Source of the DNA: Sthenelais limicola
Lineage: Eukaryota; Annelida; Polychaeta; Phyllodocida; Sigalionidae
Reading direction: 5' to 3'
Assembly: GCA_942159475.1 (NCBI GenBank)
Contig: OW804102.1
Span: 31,936,873-32,000,872, forward strand
Length of the DNA stretch: 64,000 bases
In this document: in pieces, positions 35,287 through 47,803 of the stretch
Position numbering within the stretch: the first letter of the stretch is position 1
How the letters are laid out: each line of letters begins with the position of its first letter
Notes under the pieces: model-generated
The model's database searches: none
What the model was told of the DNA's origin: nothing
Seen by the model: the letters and a program-made list of their open reading frames with translations, nothing else
Program-made: the position numbers and the translations under genes

Positions 35287-36047
35287 ACCACTTCCCAGTG
35301 AGCACCCTGCCTATTTCCTCTAATCAATCTATCCATGATGTGAGCATGTTGTTGCATGATGTGTCCCACCTCTGCCAACATTTCTCCCTCAACCTCAAAG
35401 CCCAGCACCTGCGGCACAAACCACGCGCTTTCTCTCAACACACTCATAGAAATAAAGGCCATAATATGAGGTTTTTATAAGCCCATCATTTGGACTTCGC
35501 TAGATGAGGAACATCCCCTCTGTAAACAGTCAGGTCCAGACGGCCCTATTCCTCGATTCCACATCCAGCGATAAGCTCAACCACAAGGCTAAGGCTAAGG
35601 CTAAAAGTGTTAATGACCCCTAAAACTTAGGGGTCCAAAACTGCCTTCTGAACCTGACTGTAAATGTGGTACACGGAGAGATTCATGGATTAAATTTCTG
35701 TGTAAGAAGTATATATATATACATGTATAGCCATTTTCAAAAGGAAAAAGCAGTATCTGAAGCAAAATATGAAATTATGCTGACCAAGACATACTATTTA
35801 TGAAGCACAACAAAGTACCAAAAGTCTAATTTCTTTACCAAAACTTTCTTACAGTCCAACATTTTCTTACATCACTTTTTTCATTTCCTCTTCGTTCATG
35901 ATGATTTCCAATAGAGGTTTACATGCTCTTCCCTACCTCGATTCAAACGAACTAAACATTTTAACAATGGCTTAACATCTCTAATAGAACCCTCTGGTTT
36001 AATAGTGTACACACTTTCCTTTCTTAACCCCTCCATCCCCAGCTTAA

Positions 36048-36878
36048 CCCTTTAAGGGCAGAGGGTCTGATAAGGGAGGTTGTCTTTTAAATTGTCCCTT
36101 ATTGTGGCCGTACCAAGCATTATAAAAACGAAAAAATCTTTTTAATACTCCAAATATTAGTGAAGTTATAGTCTTTCAAAGTTGCCTGCCTGTTAAATTT
36201 TGAGCTAAACTACTTAGCCTAAGTGACTTTTTAAAAGGAGATAGATGATGTAAAAGGCAATGATGTCTAGACAGTGAAAATTAATCAGGACAATGCCACA
36301 TAGTCTTTTTATCACCATTTTGCTGTAAGAAATGCGATTTGTACTGAGTAAATTGCACATGAACCTAAATTTTCTGCTCTACTTGTTATGAGTTGTAATT
36401 TAGAAATTTCATGTTTTATGTCACCATAGCAACCATTTACCAGATATACACCTTTTCAATTGAAAAAAACGGGCTGTTTGGTTGCCATGGAAACCATTCT
36501 AAAGGAACCATTTTCAAAATCCATCAACTTTTACGACCATTCATTTTATTCAGCATGAAAAACTGAATGAATGGCATTTTTTCAAAAAAATAAATTTAGA
36601 TTTAGTTTTTTTCCAATTTAAGAATGAATATTGCATAAATAGAGTTATAATTCTTCCAATTTAGCCACAATCTATTATGGACACCAAATTTTCTGCATCT
36701 ACCAGACACAAGAACATTTTTTTGATTATTGGTCCTTACAACATTTGGAACACATTGACATAGGAGGAAGAGGGTAAAATAGCAGGTTTTATTAAATGAA
36801 TAGCATGTCTTATAGGCAATATTATGGGGAAAATGACCCAAATAATAGTGCATAAATGCACTACTCGCCCTGATAGGG
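36048..36878. mobile_element. piggyBac-like non-autonomous element flanked by TTAA
   Basis: The left boundary reads TTAA|CCCTTTAAGGGCAGAG (TTAA at 36044-36047). The right boundary, read inward on the minus strand, is TTAA|CCCTATCAGGGCGAGT (TTAA at 36879-36882). The termini match at 10 of the first 12 positions after TTAA. TTAA duplications and termini starting CCC are the hallmarks of the piggyBac superfamily. Just inside the right end is a near-perfect palindrome (TAGTGCATAAATGCACTA, 36846-36863), as is common in subterminal regions of such elements. The interior (831 bp) is AT-rich and has no transposase frame, so it would need a transposase supplied elsewhere. Confidence 0.72.
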
Positions 36879-38502
36879 TTAACCACTTCCTAAAACCCAT
36901 TTTACACGAGCTCTTCTAGTGCCTAATACTCTCTTTCCCAACAATAACAGCAGTAGCACTAGTAGGTAGTCACCAATGCACTGTCACGATCACCTGGTTT
37001 CTATGGCAACCGTTTTTACCCCACCTGAATGGTTCCATTGAACAAGTGTGTGTGTTTCTCTGAACGATCATCTCACCCTGCCTCCGCCCCACCTCGCTTC
37101 ATTTGTTCCTCATTGAAGGAACTCAATGGAAAATCAAGGACAAACTTTTTATCCTGGGTTCAGAAACCAACGCCATCCCCCTTCCTCCCTTTGCTAGGCC
37201 CAGCACCGAGCTGACTTGACTGGCTTTACACAATGGCAATAAGGATGGCAAGCTGTTCCCAGAAATAATATTCCAATTTTATTATTATTAGATTTTACTT
37301 GGTGGAGTACATGAGAGAGTAATTTGATGATGTGTGAAGGGTGGCTTACCACAGTGAAATAACACAGGCTGATATTATTAATAAATACTAACATTCATAG
37401 TATTTGCTTCAGGTGCAGTGTTGGTCCAACACATTTAATTGAAACTTATATCGAGAGCCTATCCACAGAATAGTCTAGATCTTAGGGCATTCACTGACAA
37501 TGATACCGGCGAGATTAATGTATGATCCACACTCATGACTGAAGGGATATATTTTGAATATTTCATCTTTGGGCATCAATTAAATTGATACCCAAATCTG
37601 TAGAGTAAGAAGGAATATAGATTTCCCCATCAACGTGAAAAGAAAGACAGAGACAGATAGCGACATTAGCATCCAAGTTTAATGTCTCATCGGTCTCTGT
37701 CTCTGTCCACCCTCTTCTAATCCACTAACGTCCCCACAACTCCTCCTCCCTACCTCTTCCCCATCCTCCCCCTCCCTCCCCCACACCTGTGTATCTCCAC
37801 CTACCCCACTCCCCACCACGCTACCAGCCACGCTTGAGTGGAGAGGTTTGTGAATGACAATTACCAATAAGCATTTAGAGAGCGGAGATATGAAGGAACT
37901 GGTTAGTAAATCAATCACGTCTAGACAGGTGCTACTCACTCCTTCCCCAGTTCCACCCTAAATACACGCCCCCCCCCCCGCCCCCTCCAGCAAATGGTGA
38001 AAGAAAATCACTGCATACCACCAGGAACTACAGATATTCTACGACCTTTATCTTATGGGCAGGTGTATATAAAATGCCCAGGTATATTACTAACTGTAAC
38101 AGAGATGAAAGTAGGGCCATGGCAAAAATACTAAAATATTTCTGACAAAAACATACATGAAATGTTTGTGAAAATCTGAGAATATTTTAAAACTTAAGGT
38201 TAAAATGATGGAATTTGGGGGAAATTCAACATTTTTCATAAGGTTTCAAAATACTGATTTCACATTATATATATTGAAGACTGTCATCCCTGTACTAAGA
38301 ATATACCTACCTGTTATGGCAAACCCAGGGAGATTATCTAGGAAGATTCATTTTGGTAATATATGACAGCTTTGTCACCGAGTTACAGAAGGATGCCGAG
38401 CAAGAGATGGAAGTGGAAGGAAACCCGAGGCAGTCCACTGAACCAGATTCAATAACAAATCTTCGATTGACTGCATAGCCTTCAACTATTCTCTGTTGTC
38501 AA

Positions 38503-38517
38503 GGGGGGGGGGGGGGG
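38503..38517. repeat. G15 tract
   Basis: Uninterrupted run of 15 G in the long intron. Confidence 0.9.
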
Positions 38518-39274
38518 TACTTCACAATCCATTTAATATTAGCGTTTGGACAGAACAAAATATTGTCAGCCTATAATGAATCTATGTCGAATGTGCAATA
38601 CTATTCGTATGAAGCATATATAGTGCACAGAGCCCAACTTAACCTCTCCCTATTAAGCACCCGGATGTGGGTAAAATCCTTACATAAGTAGCTTTAAACG
38701 CCTCCTAATCGTTAGCTAAGACAGGGAGCGTTTATTTTTACACTTCTCCCGCTAAGAAGTCACAATCCCAGGGACTCTTATAAGAATATAGTTACACCAA
38801 CATATTTGCGATATTGTTCTCAACATTTATAATGCATTTGACGGTGAATGTTTTCCGAGGCAACACGAGAAGTGAAACGGGATTCCTCGAGTTGCGCCCA
38901 AAGCCGGATTATCGATATTTCCAATCCGAGTTTTTGTGATAAATATTAGATACCTGGCGAAATGCATAATGGATGACATTTCTCCTTTATCACTTTGCAC
39001 TGGGGTAACTGTACAAAAGGAATAACACATTGAATAGATCATGTTGTGGCGCCATGGATCATTCCGCAAATCACTCTCTATCAAAGGGATATGAATATTT
39101 GACAAAGATAACACATAACTACACAAAGACCCTAGTATAGGGAAGTGAGAAGTGAAAGGAATTTCATTAACAGTAATCCCTGTCATGTCACACCAATAAT
39201 GACCAGGTCCATTTGGGAGAGATGCAACTATGGCTGGGGAGGGGGGGGGGCACTAGCCTTCCCCCTTTCATCTT

Positions 39275-39460
39275 ATGAGAAAATCATAAAATGATGCATT
39301 ACAATACACATCGCGGAGACATTAAAATCAATCCTAGGTTTGTTAATTATGATATTGTTGATTAACTTTGCTAATTATAGATGAGAAAATCATAAGAATG
39401 TTGATGCATCACTATACACACCACAGAGAGAAATTAATATCAATGCTAGGTTTGGTAATT
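39275..39460. repeat. Diverged tandem duplication, about 106 bp period
   Basis: Two units begin ATGAGAAAATCATAA at 39275 and 39381. They continue through similar ATGCATTACAATACACA / ATGCATCACTATACACA and CTAGGTTTGTTAATTA / CTAGGTTTGGTAATTA blocks. Confidence 0.65.
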
Positions 39461-39505
39461 AGGTTTTATTAACTATGTGAATCACATAGTTAATAAAACC
39501 TAATT
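39457..39505. repeat. Perfect 49-bp palindrome
   Basis: The left arm at 39457-39480 (AATTAGGTTTTATTAACTAT then GTGA) is followed by a single A and then its exact 24-base inverse at 39482-39505. No mismatches were found. It is immediately right of a diverged tandem duplication. Confidence 0.85.
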
Positions 39506-39929
39506 AACAGTGAATTATAGTAAGCTAGATAATAAACCCCAAGACAGTGGTCAGCTCTCTAACACCCCACTCGCCCCCACCCCAGCAACCCCTAGAAATG
39601 TCCAGCTCCGCTACAGTCCATTCAGAACCATCACCATGGAAACGATCAAATGTTGCACCAGTAACTTGTGGCTTTCCACTCGCTTTTATTCACCAACATC
39701 AAAGGTCCATGAAATAGAATATGGTTAAATATTTAAATGGCGATCACATTGCAACAATGGTGGAGAGAGCATGTGCGCATGGGGCGATAGATACTGTACC
39801 AGAATGTAGCATTTATGTCAGGGAATAGCATACAGCAAATGCAGCATTTGTTATTTTCATACGTTAAGTGCGTACCAATAAAACATGGAACATGTCTGGT
39901 TGAAATGCGCAGTCTGGCAATAAGTACAT

Positions 39930-40112
39930 TCTAGGCTCAGAGTTGAGAGAGTCTCTCCAAACTGAGGGAGAGCCCCTCTAAACTGAGAGGGAGAGCCCCC
40001 TCGCTTCAAAACCATCAAAATGCCATTAAATTAAGACGCCTACTCCAGAGCCAGGAAAGTCCTAAGCACAATAGGCGTCCAATCACTGACATACCATACT
40101 GAGAGCCTGTAC
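39930..40112 (-). mobile_element. TCTAGGCTCA inverted-repeat element, copy 7
   Basis: It starts TCTAGGCTCAGAGTTGAGAG, has a duplicated CTCCAAACTGAGGGAGAGCC block, and keeps GGCGTCCAATCACTGACATA. The right end is diverged (GAGAGCCTGTACTG). Confidence 0.8.
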
Positions 40113-40650
40113 TGTTTGAGTGATCTTCTCTCCATCCTGGCTTCATTTGAAACCCTCACTCCTCTACTTTCCCCCTCTTTCTCTTACTCTCTGTACCTGT
40201 TTCCCACCTGTTCCTGTATTCTTGTAGTCACTGCCCCCTTGTTCATATTTTCTCGCCTGCAGTCAATTTATTATCTAAAAAAACGGTCCTATAGTTTTAT
40301 TTCCACTGCTCATCTCCCCCCATTTTTAAGATTAACCCGAATTAAAACCAAACCCCATAATGGTCATACCGAATTTCATATCTCTACGTTCCTTTAATTC
40401 TTTTATCCTTCCTCCTCCTCCTTTAACATTCTTTCTTCTCTTTTTATTGATCTCCCCTTTACCACCTCCCTCCCTCAAGGCCTAACTGCTAAATTGTGTA
40501 TATATCAGTAGAGCCTATACATTGTGACAGCAAACATGACACAAATATGACACAGTACCTTGTAACACTACCCTTCTCTTCCCTTCTGTCTACAAGTGGA
40601 TATTCTGACCCACATAGTCGCACACAACAGGGCTTTACCAACATTATACA

Positions 40651-40872
40651 GTGGGTCAGATTTTCAGAAAATATACAATTTGCCTTCACCAATCCTCTCA
40701 AATAACACAGATTTAAGACAGAAATGGGCTTTAAAATGCAGTTTAACATAACAGAACTGATACTTTCAATCAATGCCATACCAAATATACTCAGATATAC
40801 CAGGTATTCATCATTTTTCAGCCTAATTTGGCAAAGAGCTGCCAATTGTACATTTTCTGAGAGTCTGACCCA
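40651..40872. mobile_element. 222-bp inverted-repeat element
   Basis: The left arm GTGGGTCAGATTTTCAGAAA(ATATACAATTTGCC) at 40651-40684 is the imperfect inverse of the right arm at 40841-40872 (GCCAATTGTACATTTTCTGA then GAGTCTGACCCA). The core is similar, in inverted orientation, to 55470-55600, so this is a member of a dispersed family. Short frames through both copies are alike (for example LNCIL and YLRG), but this probably reflects common descent of the repeat. Confidence 0.6.
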
Positions 40873-42545
40873 TGTATTGAAGCCCTCTCTCTTCTCTCAC
40901 TCCTCACTGCACACACAAACCCAGATTGCTTGTAAAAATTCTATAATTGAGACCGTCACAAATATGACTCCTTTCACTTTCCCACAACTAAATTAAATGG
41001 TAATCTTGGCGAATTTCAATAAATTAATTTCTAAATTTATACAATGTCTCTATTGTTATTACTGTGGGTCTCTAAAACACCAAGGGTAGGTCTCTTTGGC
41101 GACCTGGCAAATGTATACCTACTTCAAAATGTATAATATAATATTATAATCACAGCCATTACATACGTAAACCAAGCATTTATACACACATAAATAATGT
41201 ATACCATCAATATTATAGTGCAAGTATGCATACATGAATATCTAAAGTGACATAGACTCCACACCCATCCCATAAGGTGGAGTACATGTATATATGCATA
41301 AATCAGCATTATCCCAAGTCCGTGTAAATATAAACATTCCTGCACGGACACCAATAATTCCCTCAGCTTGTAAAATGTATTTATTTTCTCATAAGAAAAT
41401 CTGTGAATTCAGCCCAAAATATCTACCTGATAAACTTGAATTTATTTTATGTAGCATGACAGATGTTTGACAACTTATTCCATTGTATTTAAATGGAATT
41501 TTTACTCAATTTCATATCAGGTATTTTTTGAGAAACTGGTAACAGTACTCTAACCCATATCATATGGGTTAACATGTAAAGCGCTACTTACTACTGATAG
41601 TAAGTACCTTGACTCTGGCCATACTAAGAATAATGCTAAATTCCATCAAGTTTAAGCCAAGTTGAGAGTTTATGTTATGAGAGTTACACAAACAGAGACT
41701 CTAGACATTAAGTAGGAGGTCCCAGCAGGGCTATTATTAGAGTAAATCACCCATCGACTAATCATATACTGGAGGGGAAATATTTGTGGCTTTTTAATCC
41801 CAGGTGAAAATATTCAAAATTTGCATTTCTTCCTTCCTGACAACCTCAAAAATGTTATGTTGATATAGGGGTAGCATGTAATCCTTATAAAAAAGCTTAT
41901 GAAGAATGCAGATGTTTAACATATAAATAAATGCATCGGTACTTAGCCTTCGTTTCTAAGATTTTAATATAGGGCAGTTTTAATTGAAGCAATGGTATAG
42001 ATAAAAGGGTTCATCGATATTCTGAAAGACCTTTGCAATATTCCTATTACATTAATCCTTTTGAGGGTTTTCTTTGCACTTTATATTGTGACAATATTTC
42101 TGTATTTAAGTCAGAACTTTATAGTAACCAAATATTGCACCACTCTGGGAGGGCTTTACCATTTCGATACGATGAAATTTAAACGCCACAAAAATAAAAC
42201 AAGCAGAGACTGCAGGATATTGTAATATAAATCCATAAAGCAAACCCATATACACACCTCTCACAGCCTCTTGTTCTCTTACCTAGTAGGCGGGCCTGTA
42301 AAGTATTACTTCCAACAGAGTCCCACGCCTCAATTGTAAACCTCTAAAGGATTAAATATATAAGCTTCAATAGGTTCCACTTGGAATGGTCAAACACCAA
42401 TAACTCTTTCAATCTGAATTAATGAAATATTTATTTCTGTCTTGCGCGTTTGACCTTTGAGAGGAAATTCCTTATCAACAAACTGCTTGAAACTTGATAT
42501 TTTGCCATCATTCCCTGCCGAGTTTTTTAACCACCAAATTCTCAG

Positions 42546-42700
42546 TCTAGGCCCAAAGATGAGAAAGTCCCTTTAAACGGAGGGAAAACCTCTTGTCTCA
42601 AACTGCAAAGTGCCATTATAATTCCATTAACACCGCAAAATGACATTACAATTACAGCCATTGAAAAGCTTTGGAGAAAGGCAATGATTGAGCCTGAGTT
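42546..42700 (-). mobile_element. TCTAGGCTCA inverted-repeat element, copy 8 (diverged)
   Basis: It starts TCTAGGCCCAAAGATGAGA and keeps CTTTAAACGGAGGGAAAACC and the ATAATTCCATTA / CCGCAAAATGACATTA blocks. The right boundary is unclear. Confidence 0.65.
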
Positions 42701-43916
42701 CTGGAGTGGGATAAAACAATATGTCCGGCAACAGATATTCTATATTATAAGCTTCGGGCTGGACCCTTCATTTAACTGCCCATTTTTTTGTGCGACACCA
42801 ATTTTCCACAATGGCTTCCGCCTGGGACTGGGATCAGAAATCATAGCAGCATAAAATAAATATTATGTATTTAATTCTCACGTTCCATATATGCCAACAC
42901 ATAATATTTATATTCCTATGAAATCTTGGGATTTTCCACAAGGCCAAACAAAGCTTCTTAGAGAACTTTAAGGCAGCTATATTTAGCAAAAAGACCAATA
43001 ATAGAAAGAGATGGCATTAGCATTATTACTATTGTTATTGTTATCCGTAGCCCGATCAAGAAGCCATTATAAGTCCAGCAGTGCAGGGACTGAAGCCATT
43101 TCAATGCTACCAAGTCATCGATACACAAGGCAGGGAGCTTATCACAGATCTGATCGCTGGCAACTGTTTCCAATGATCTAATCCATCTCTTTTATTACTT
43201 TCTTAACAATTGGACCCCCAGTCAGCAGTTATAGCGTTTCTATTCGTATAAGGAACGTAGAGCATTTGGCCCTATGAATTCAAGGAACTGCTAACATTCT
43301 TATAAAAAGGCCGGGGTCAGTTCCATAGTAAATCATAACTTAATAAAATGCTCACTCGTGGCTTATTCACAAGTGGAAAGATTGATACATTTCTCTTTAA
43401 TCACGATGTAATGAGAATAGGAATTCGAGATATCTTTACCTTGAAAACACATCACTTCAATCTTGCGAAGTTCTAACGTAAAAACCTTTCTCTTAACTTG
43501 GTAGGACAAAGTTACCAAAAAGATACACCCAACTAAGAACAACTTCAGAAAAACCTATCTGTTCGCAGGTTACTTTTTGCCTTATCATTTACCCTCTATA
43601 CTAACTCGGGCAGTCACAATGTCTCGGAAACGCAGTGAGGGCATCTTGATCCACTTAGATCCAGACAATTGAACTTATTATTAATACAAAGAATACTATA
43701 TCAATCAGCAATTATTACAGGGATTGCAAGCATTTAAGCCTTTAGTGCCTGCGTCTGGAACTAACGCTAACAAAGCACTATTGTTATGTCTATCAATCCC
43801 ACACAGGATATTTATTGGTCTGTAATACCTCAGGACCAGTTCTATAGACCGTGGTGGTTGTGGTGGCAAGATCTTACAACCTGTGTTTTGAAGACCCAGC
43901 GCAAAGTGACCTAAAG

Positions 43917-43945
43917 CCCCCCCCCCCCCCCCCCCCAAAAAAAAA
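43917..43945. repeat. C20 followed by A9
   Basis: Twenty uninterrupted C then nine A. Similar long C or G runs occur at 747-764, 1785-1823, 38503-38517 and 50775-50795. Confidence 0.9.
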
Positions 43946-46900
43946 GTTTTCGGTTTACTCCAAGGAAGGAAAACCTTACCCCATTTTAAGATAAATTGAC
44001 CTCGCTTGGTTTTCTTTTATTAAAAAAAAAGAATTTAAAGCAGGAACACACGACTTCCTAACCAGAAAACTTTTAAAAGATACATTGCTCTTGTTTAAAA
44101 CAATATTGTAACAAAATAGACCCTTTCCCCCCCTCAAATACTACCTAGTTTTCAGCCACTATAAAACGGAAACACAGTTTTTTTTTTTGCCTAATGGATA
44201 ATGGTCTGTCCAGGAGATTTTCATTTGCATCACATGAAAGGACATATGTAAGTTATGAATTCAATTGCCTAAGTGATAAAATAACTATGAACATGTTAGC
44301 CATTAGCATGTATTGGTCAATAATTCCAGTCCAACTTATAGCAAATGCGTAGAGAATGAAAGACCAAATTGAGGATTCGTTTTCAAACGACCGCAAACCT
44401 TTCACATTGCTATATTTTAATGTGTGTAAACTCAAAAGATTTAGCATATATGCCAAGGCCTGGCTACATTGTAGTATGCAATGTTTAACCAGTGTAAAGG
44501 GTGGTACATTTTAAGCCCAATAAAGGCAGGTATTACAATCATAGCTGTACACTATTACAACAAGCAATCTATGCCTCTAGTAACAATTAAAGCATGAAGA
44601 GGATGATTAATGTGGGTCATGTCAAGTAATAACATGTAACAAACATGAACAGGTAATTCATGTTTTAGCACTGGGATGACCCAAGCTCATGACGGTCACA
44701 ACTTGCTAGCTAGAGTATATATAAATGAGTAAGCATGGTTCTGGCTATCTCCAGGTTGGAAAAGGCTCAAGTCCCAGAGCAAAAAACAATGAATATGAAA
44801 CAATAACAATAACATTACAGCTAAGACCTGTACCACTACTCACAGTCTAAAATAAATTCAGTTCTGCAGGACTTCTGGAAAACCGTACGAGTTTTGAAGT
44901 GTTTTCACAACTCGTCACGAACATCTTATCATGACAGTCTGATTTCTATGGGGTTTTTTTTTACAAAACATATCTTTATTCAATATATCAACAAAGAACC
45001 CTGACCCAGCGCTCTGATTTCTATGTTGCAAATGTTTCAGTGCATCTATATATTAGAACTACGCTATTGTATAATGAGGAATTGATTTGCAACTGGTCAA
45101 ATAACTCTTCACCAACCCAAGGTTAATGGGATATGATATTGAAACGAATCATTTGGCGTTGGCACAGTGTCCTGGGTCAAGATAGCAGTTGTTTGAATTG
45201 ATTGGGAGGAAAAACAAAAAGACAAAAGCGTAAACAATATCGAATGTCTTCATTTCCCAAAGGAAATTTAAAGGAAGTGGTTTTGTTTAGGGATTGGAAA
45301 CTTCGATGGGTTCGCATGGAATGCAGAGGCGGGGATGTGATTAACAATGCCATTATTTAATTAAAGGAACTTCCATGGTAAACAAGCATCAAGCCAATGG
45401 CGTAATCAAATTTGGTGGTTATTTTCATACACGTTCCATGGCTACCATTTCCAGGATAGTTGATTATCATATAAATCATCAAAGCATGTTAATAACGACA
45501 ATCAAAGAGTAAAGTTTAAACCCTTGTTGTGTCATTCAGTATCCTTTTACGTTGTGATATTTTAGATACACAAAATTAAATACTACCGCTTTTGGATCCC
45601 AGATCTTAGTATAGGTTTGGGGTATATAATTATTATGATTTTATCATGACACAATCTCTTAAAATAACTTGTAAATTCTAATCTCATACTGAGCCTCCAA
45701 GAATTAAAAGCTAATTATTTAGGCACTCTGTATATCTCAATAGTTCTGATGCTTCATTAATGTTGCTGTAATTATACCGAATATTACCTATATTTATGGC
45801 TGATATCATATTTAGTAATAGTCTCACATACATGATACATGTCTACCCGTCAGACAGGGCTGGCTGGGAGCCATGAGTGACATCAGAGAGGACGCATTGT
45901 TACACATGAGGTAAGAGTTGGAAGCAAGAGGGGAACACATAGCTGACCCATGAGATACAAAGGGCATGCTGCATAAGCAATCAATGTTCCTTGCTAAGCT
46001 ATTTCTCCTTGCTTAGGTAAAGAATTCCTACTGTAGAAATGACAATTAGCACTGTCTGCATAGTACATTCCTTGGGTTCCCTAAAGATTCCTTACCAGCA
46101 AGGAAGGAAAATATTAAGTAACGATTTGTTATGCAACGGGTCCCTTAGTTCTATAAGACATTTATTTAATATCTGCAGTCTAAGTGTGTTTGTTTATTTT
46201 TTAGTCAAAGCGTTTCTACATTCATGCAATGCTATTCGCCAGAACCAGTCAGAAATCACCCAGATCATGTACGAATATTAATATGACAAATTATCATTAT
46301 ATTTGCTATCTTATTATTACACTTTATATTTGAATTCTAAATTGAACTCTTGGGTAGGGCCTTTCTTCTTGGAACAGAGGTAGTGTACAGACGACCGGAT
46401 CCAGTTCTGTAAGCCCAATGTCTCACTCCCAAGAGGACTGTGATTAGTTACACATAATGACATAGACATCCCTTGGCAAACATGGATACTATATTTGCGA
46501 GAATCTCTTTTGTGCACTTTCTGTATAAAAAATTTACAAAATAATCTTTCAGAGGAACAGTACCATGACTCCACCAAGGTCTTTCAAGTCAAGAATATTC
46601 ATACAAAAGAATTGTGTGGGTTAAAAAATCAGTGGACCCCTATATCTAGCGAAGTTTTCAATAGTCCAGACCTGGCCATTATTGGGGGCTACTGTGATAG
46701 CATCCAGTGTTTCCTATGTAGTACCATAACTGATGTTGCCTAACGATTTGCCCATTGTGTGTGTGCGTATATACACACATACGACGTATGCACATACTCA
46801 ACATACACACAGAGACAGAAGGCTATCAGTGGCTGGGTAAATATCACTGCTATTATTGTCAAGTTGGTCTACAATACAGAGGGAAATAGTCCCAACCATG

Positions 46901-47437
46901 CACATGCTATTGACCCAGTGCTTTCCTTATATATTGCATATTGGTATATGCCCTGTATGTGTACATCCATGTTCAGCGAATATGTGTACATAGGAAGGTC
47001 CAGCATATACCCGAATAAATAGATATAAATGCCTTGTACTGGAGAGACCAGTATTAGATCCAGCGATTCTGGTAAATGCATGGAAAGAAGAAAGGATCGT
47101 CATATCTCCTACACAGCAACACTCAACTCAACAATTATAACTTGTATGGAAAAATAAAAGATATTCTATTCTAATCTATTTTCTATTCTAACCAAGGTAT
47201 ATTCTTGATTTTTTGATTTTTTTAAATACTACACAATAAATTAATAACGCTAATGACGATAATGCTGTGCTAAAATCATGTGAGGAATATACATGATATT
47301 AATGTATCAATAGCAGGTGACTGCGCGATACAACTAAGAGTCAGTACAGACTTGGTATCCTCCAATTTCTAAATATCTAACAATACTTCTTTACATACAC
47401 AAGATAAAGAATGGGCATGTCTGCAAGTAAATACTAG

Positions 47438-47803
47438 TCTAGGCTCACAGACTCCTAGACCAGATAACAATGGTATATCATTATCAGTGATATCCTGCGC
47501 TAATGGCTTTCTTGGCCCTGGAGTAGGCGTCCACATGGGATTATAATGGCATTTTGCGTTTTCAGCCTAGGCCCAAAGTTGAGTCGGAGGTAAAGCCTCT
47601 CGCCTCAAATTGCAAAGTGCCTTTATAATCCCATTAAGACCGCAAAATGTCATTATATTCCCATTAGAAAGCCTAGTCCTAGACCAGGAAACCGATTGGT
47701 AAAGTAGGCGTCTAATCACTGACATACCATTCTAATCTGATCTGAGGGTTTGGACGTAGTTTTGGAGCGCGAGGCTTTCCCTCAGTTTGGAGGGACTCTC
47801 AAC
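47438..47803. mobile_element. TCTAGGCTCA element, compound copy 9 (nested or head-to-head)
   Basis: Three modules of the family are adjacent and in alternating orientation. One is forward (47438 to about 47570), one is reversed and starts CCTAGGCCCAAAGTTGAG, and the last is a forward end with GAGGCTTTCCCTCAGTTTGG near 47780. It probably arose by insertion of one copy into another. Confidence 0.75.

Noticed and set aside
46317..46460. Minus-strand frame with SPLGSETLGLQNWIRSS, recalling a discoidin (F5/8 C) start
   Set aside because: The similarity covers few residues. The conserved Ala-Ser-Ser context and the rest of the domain are missing, and no donor or acceptor frames it well.
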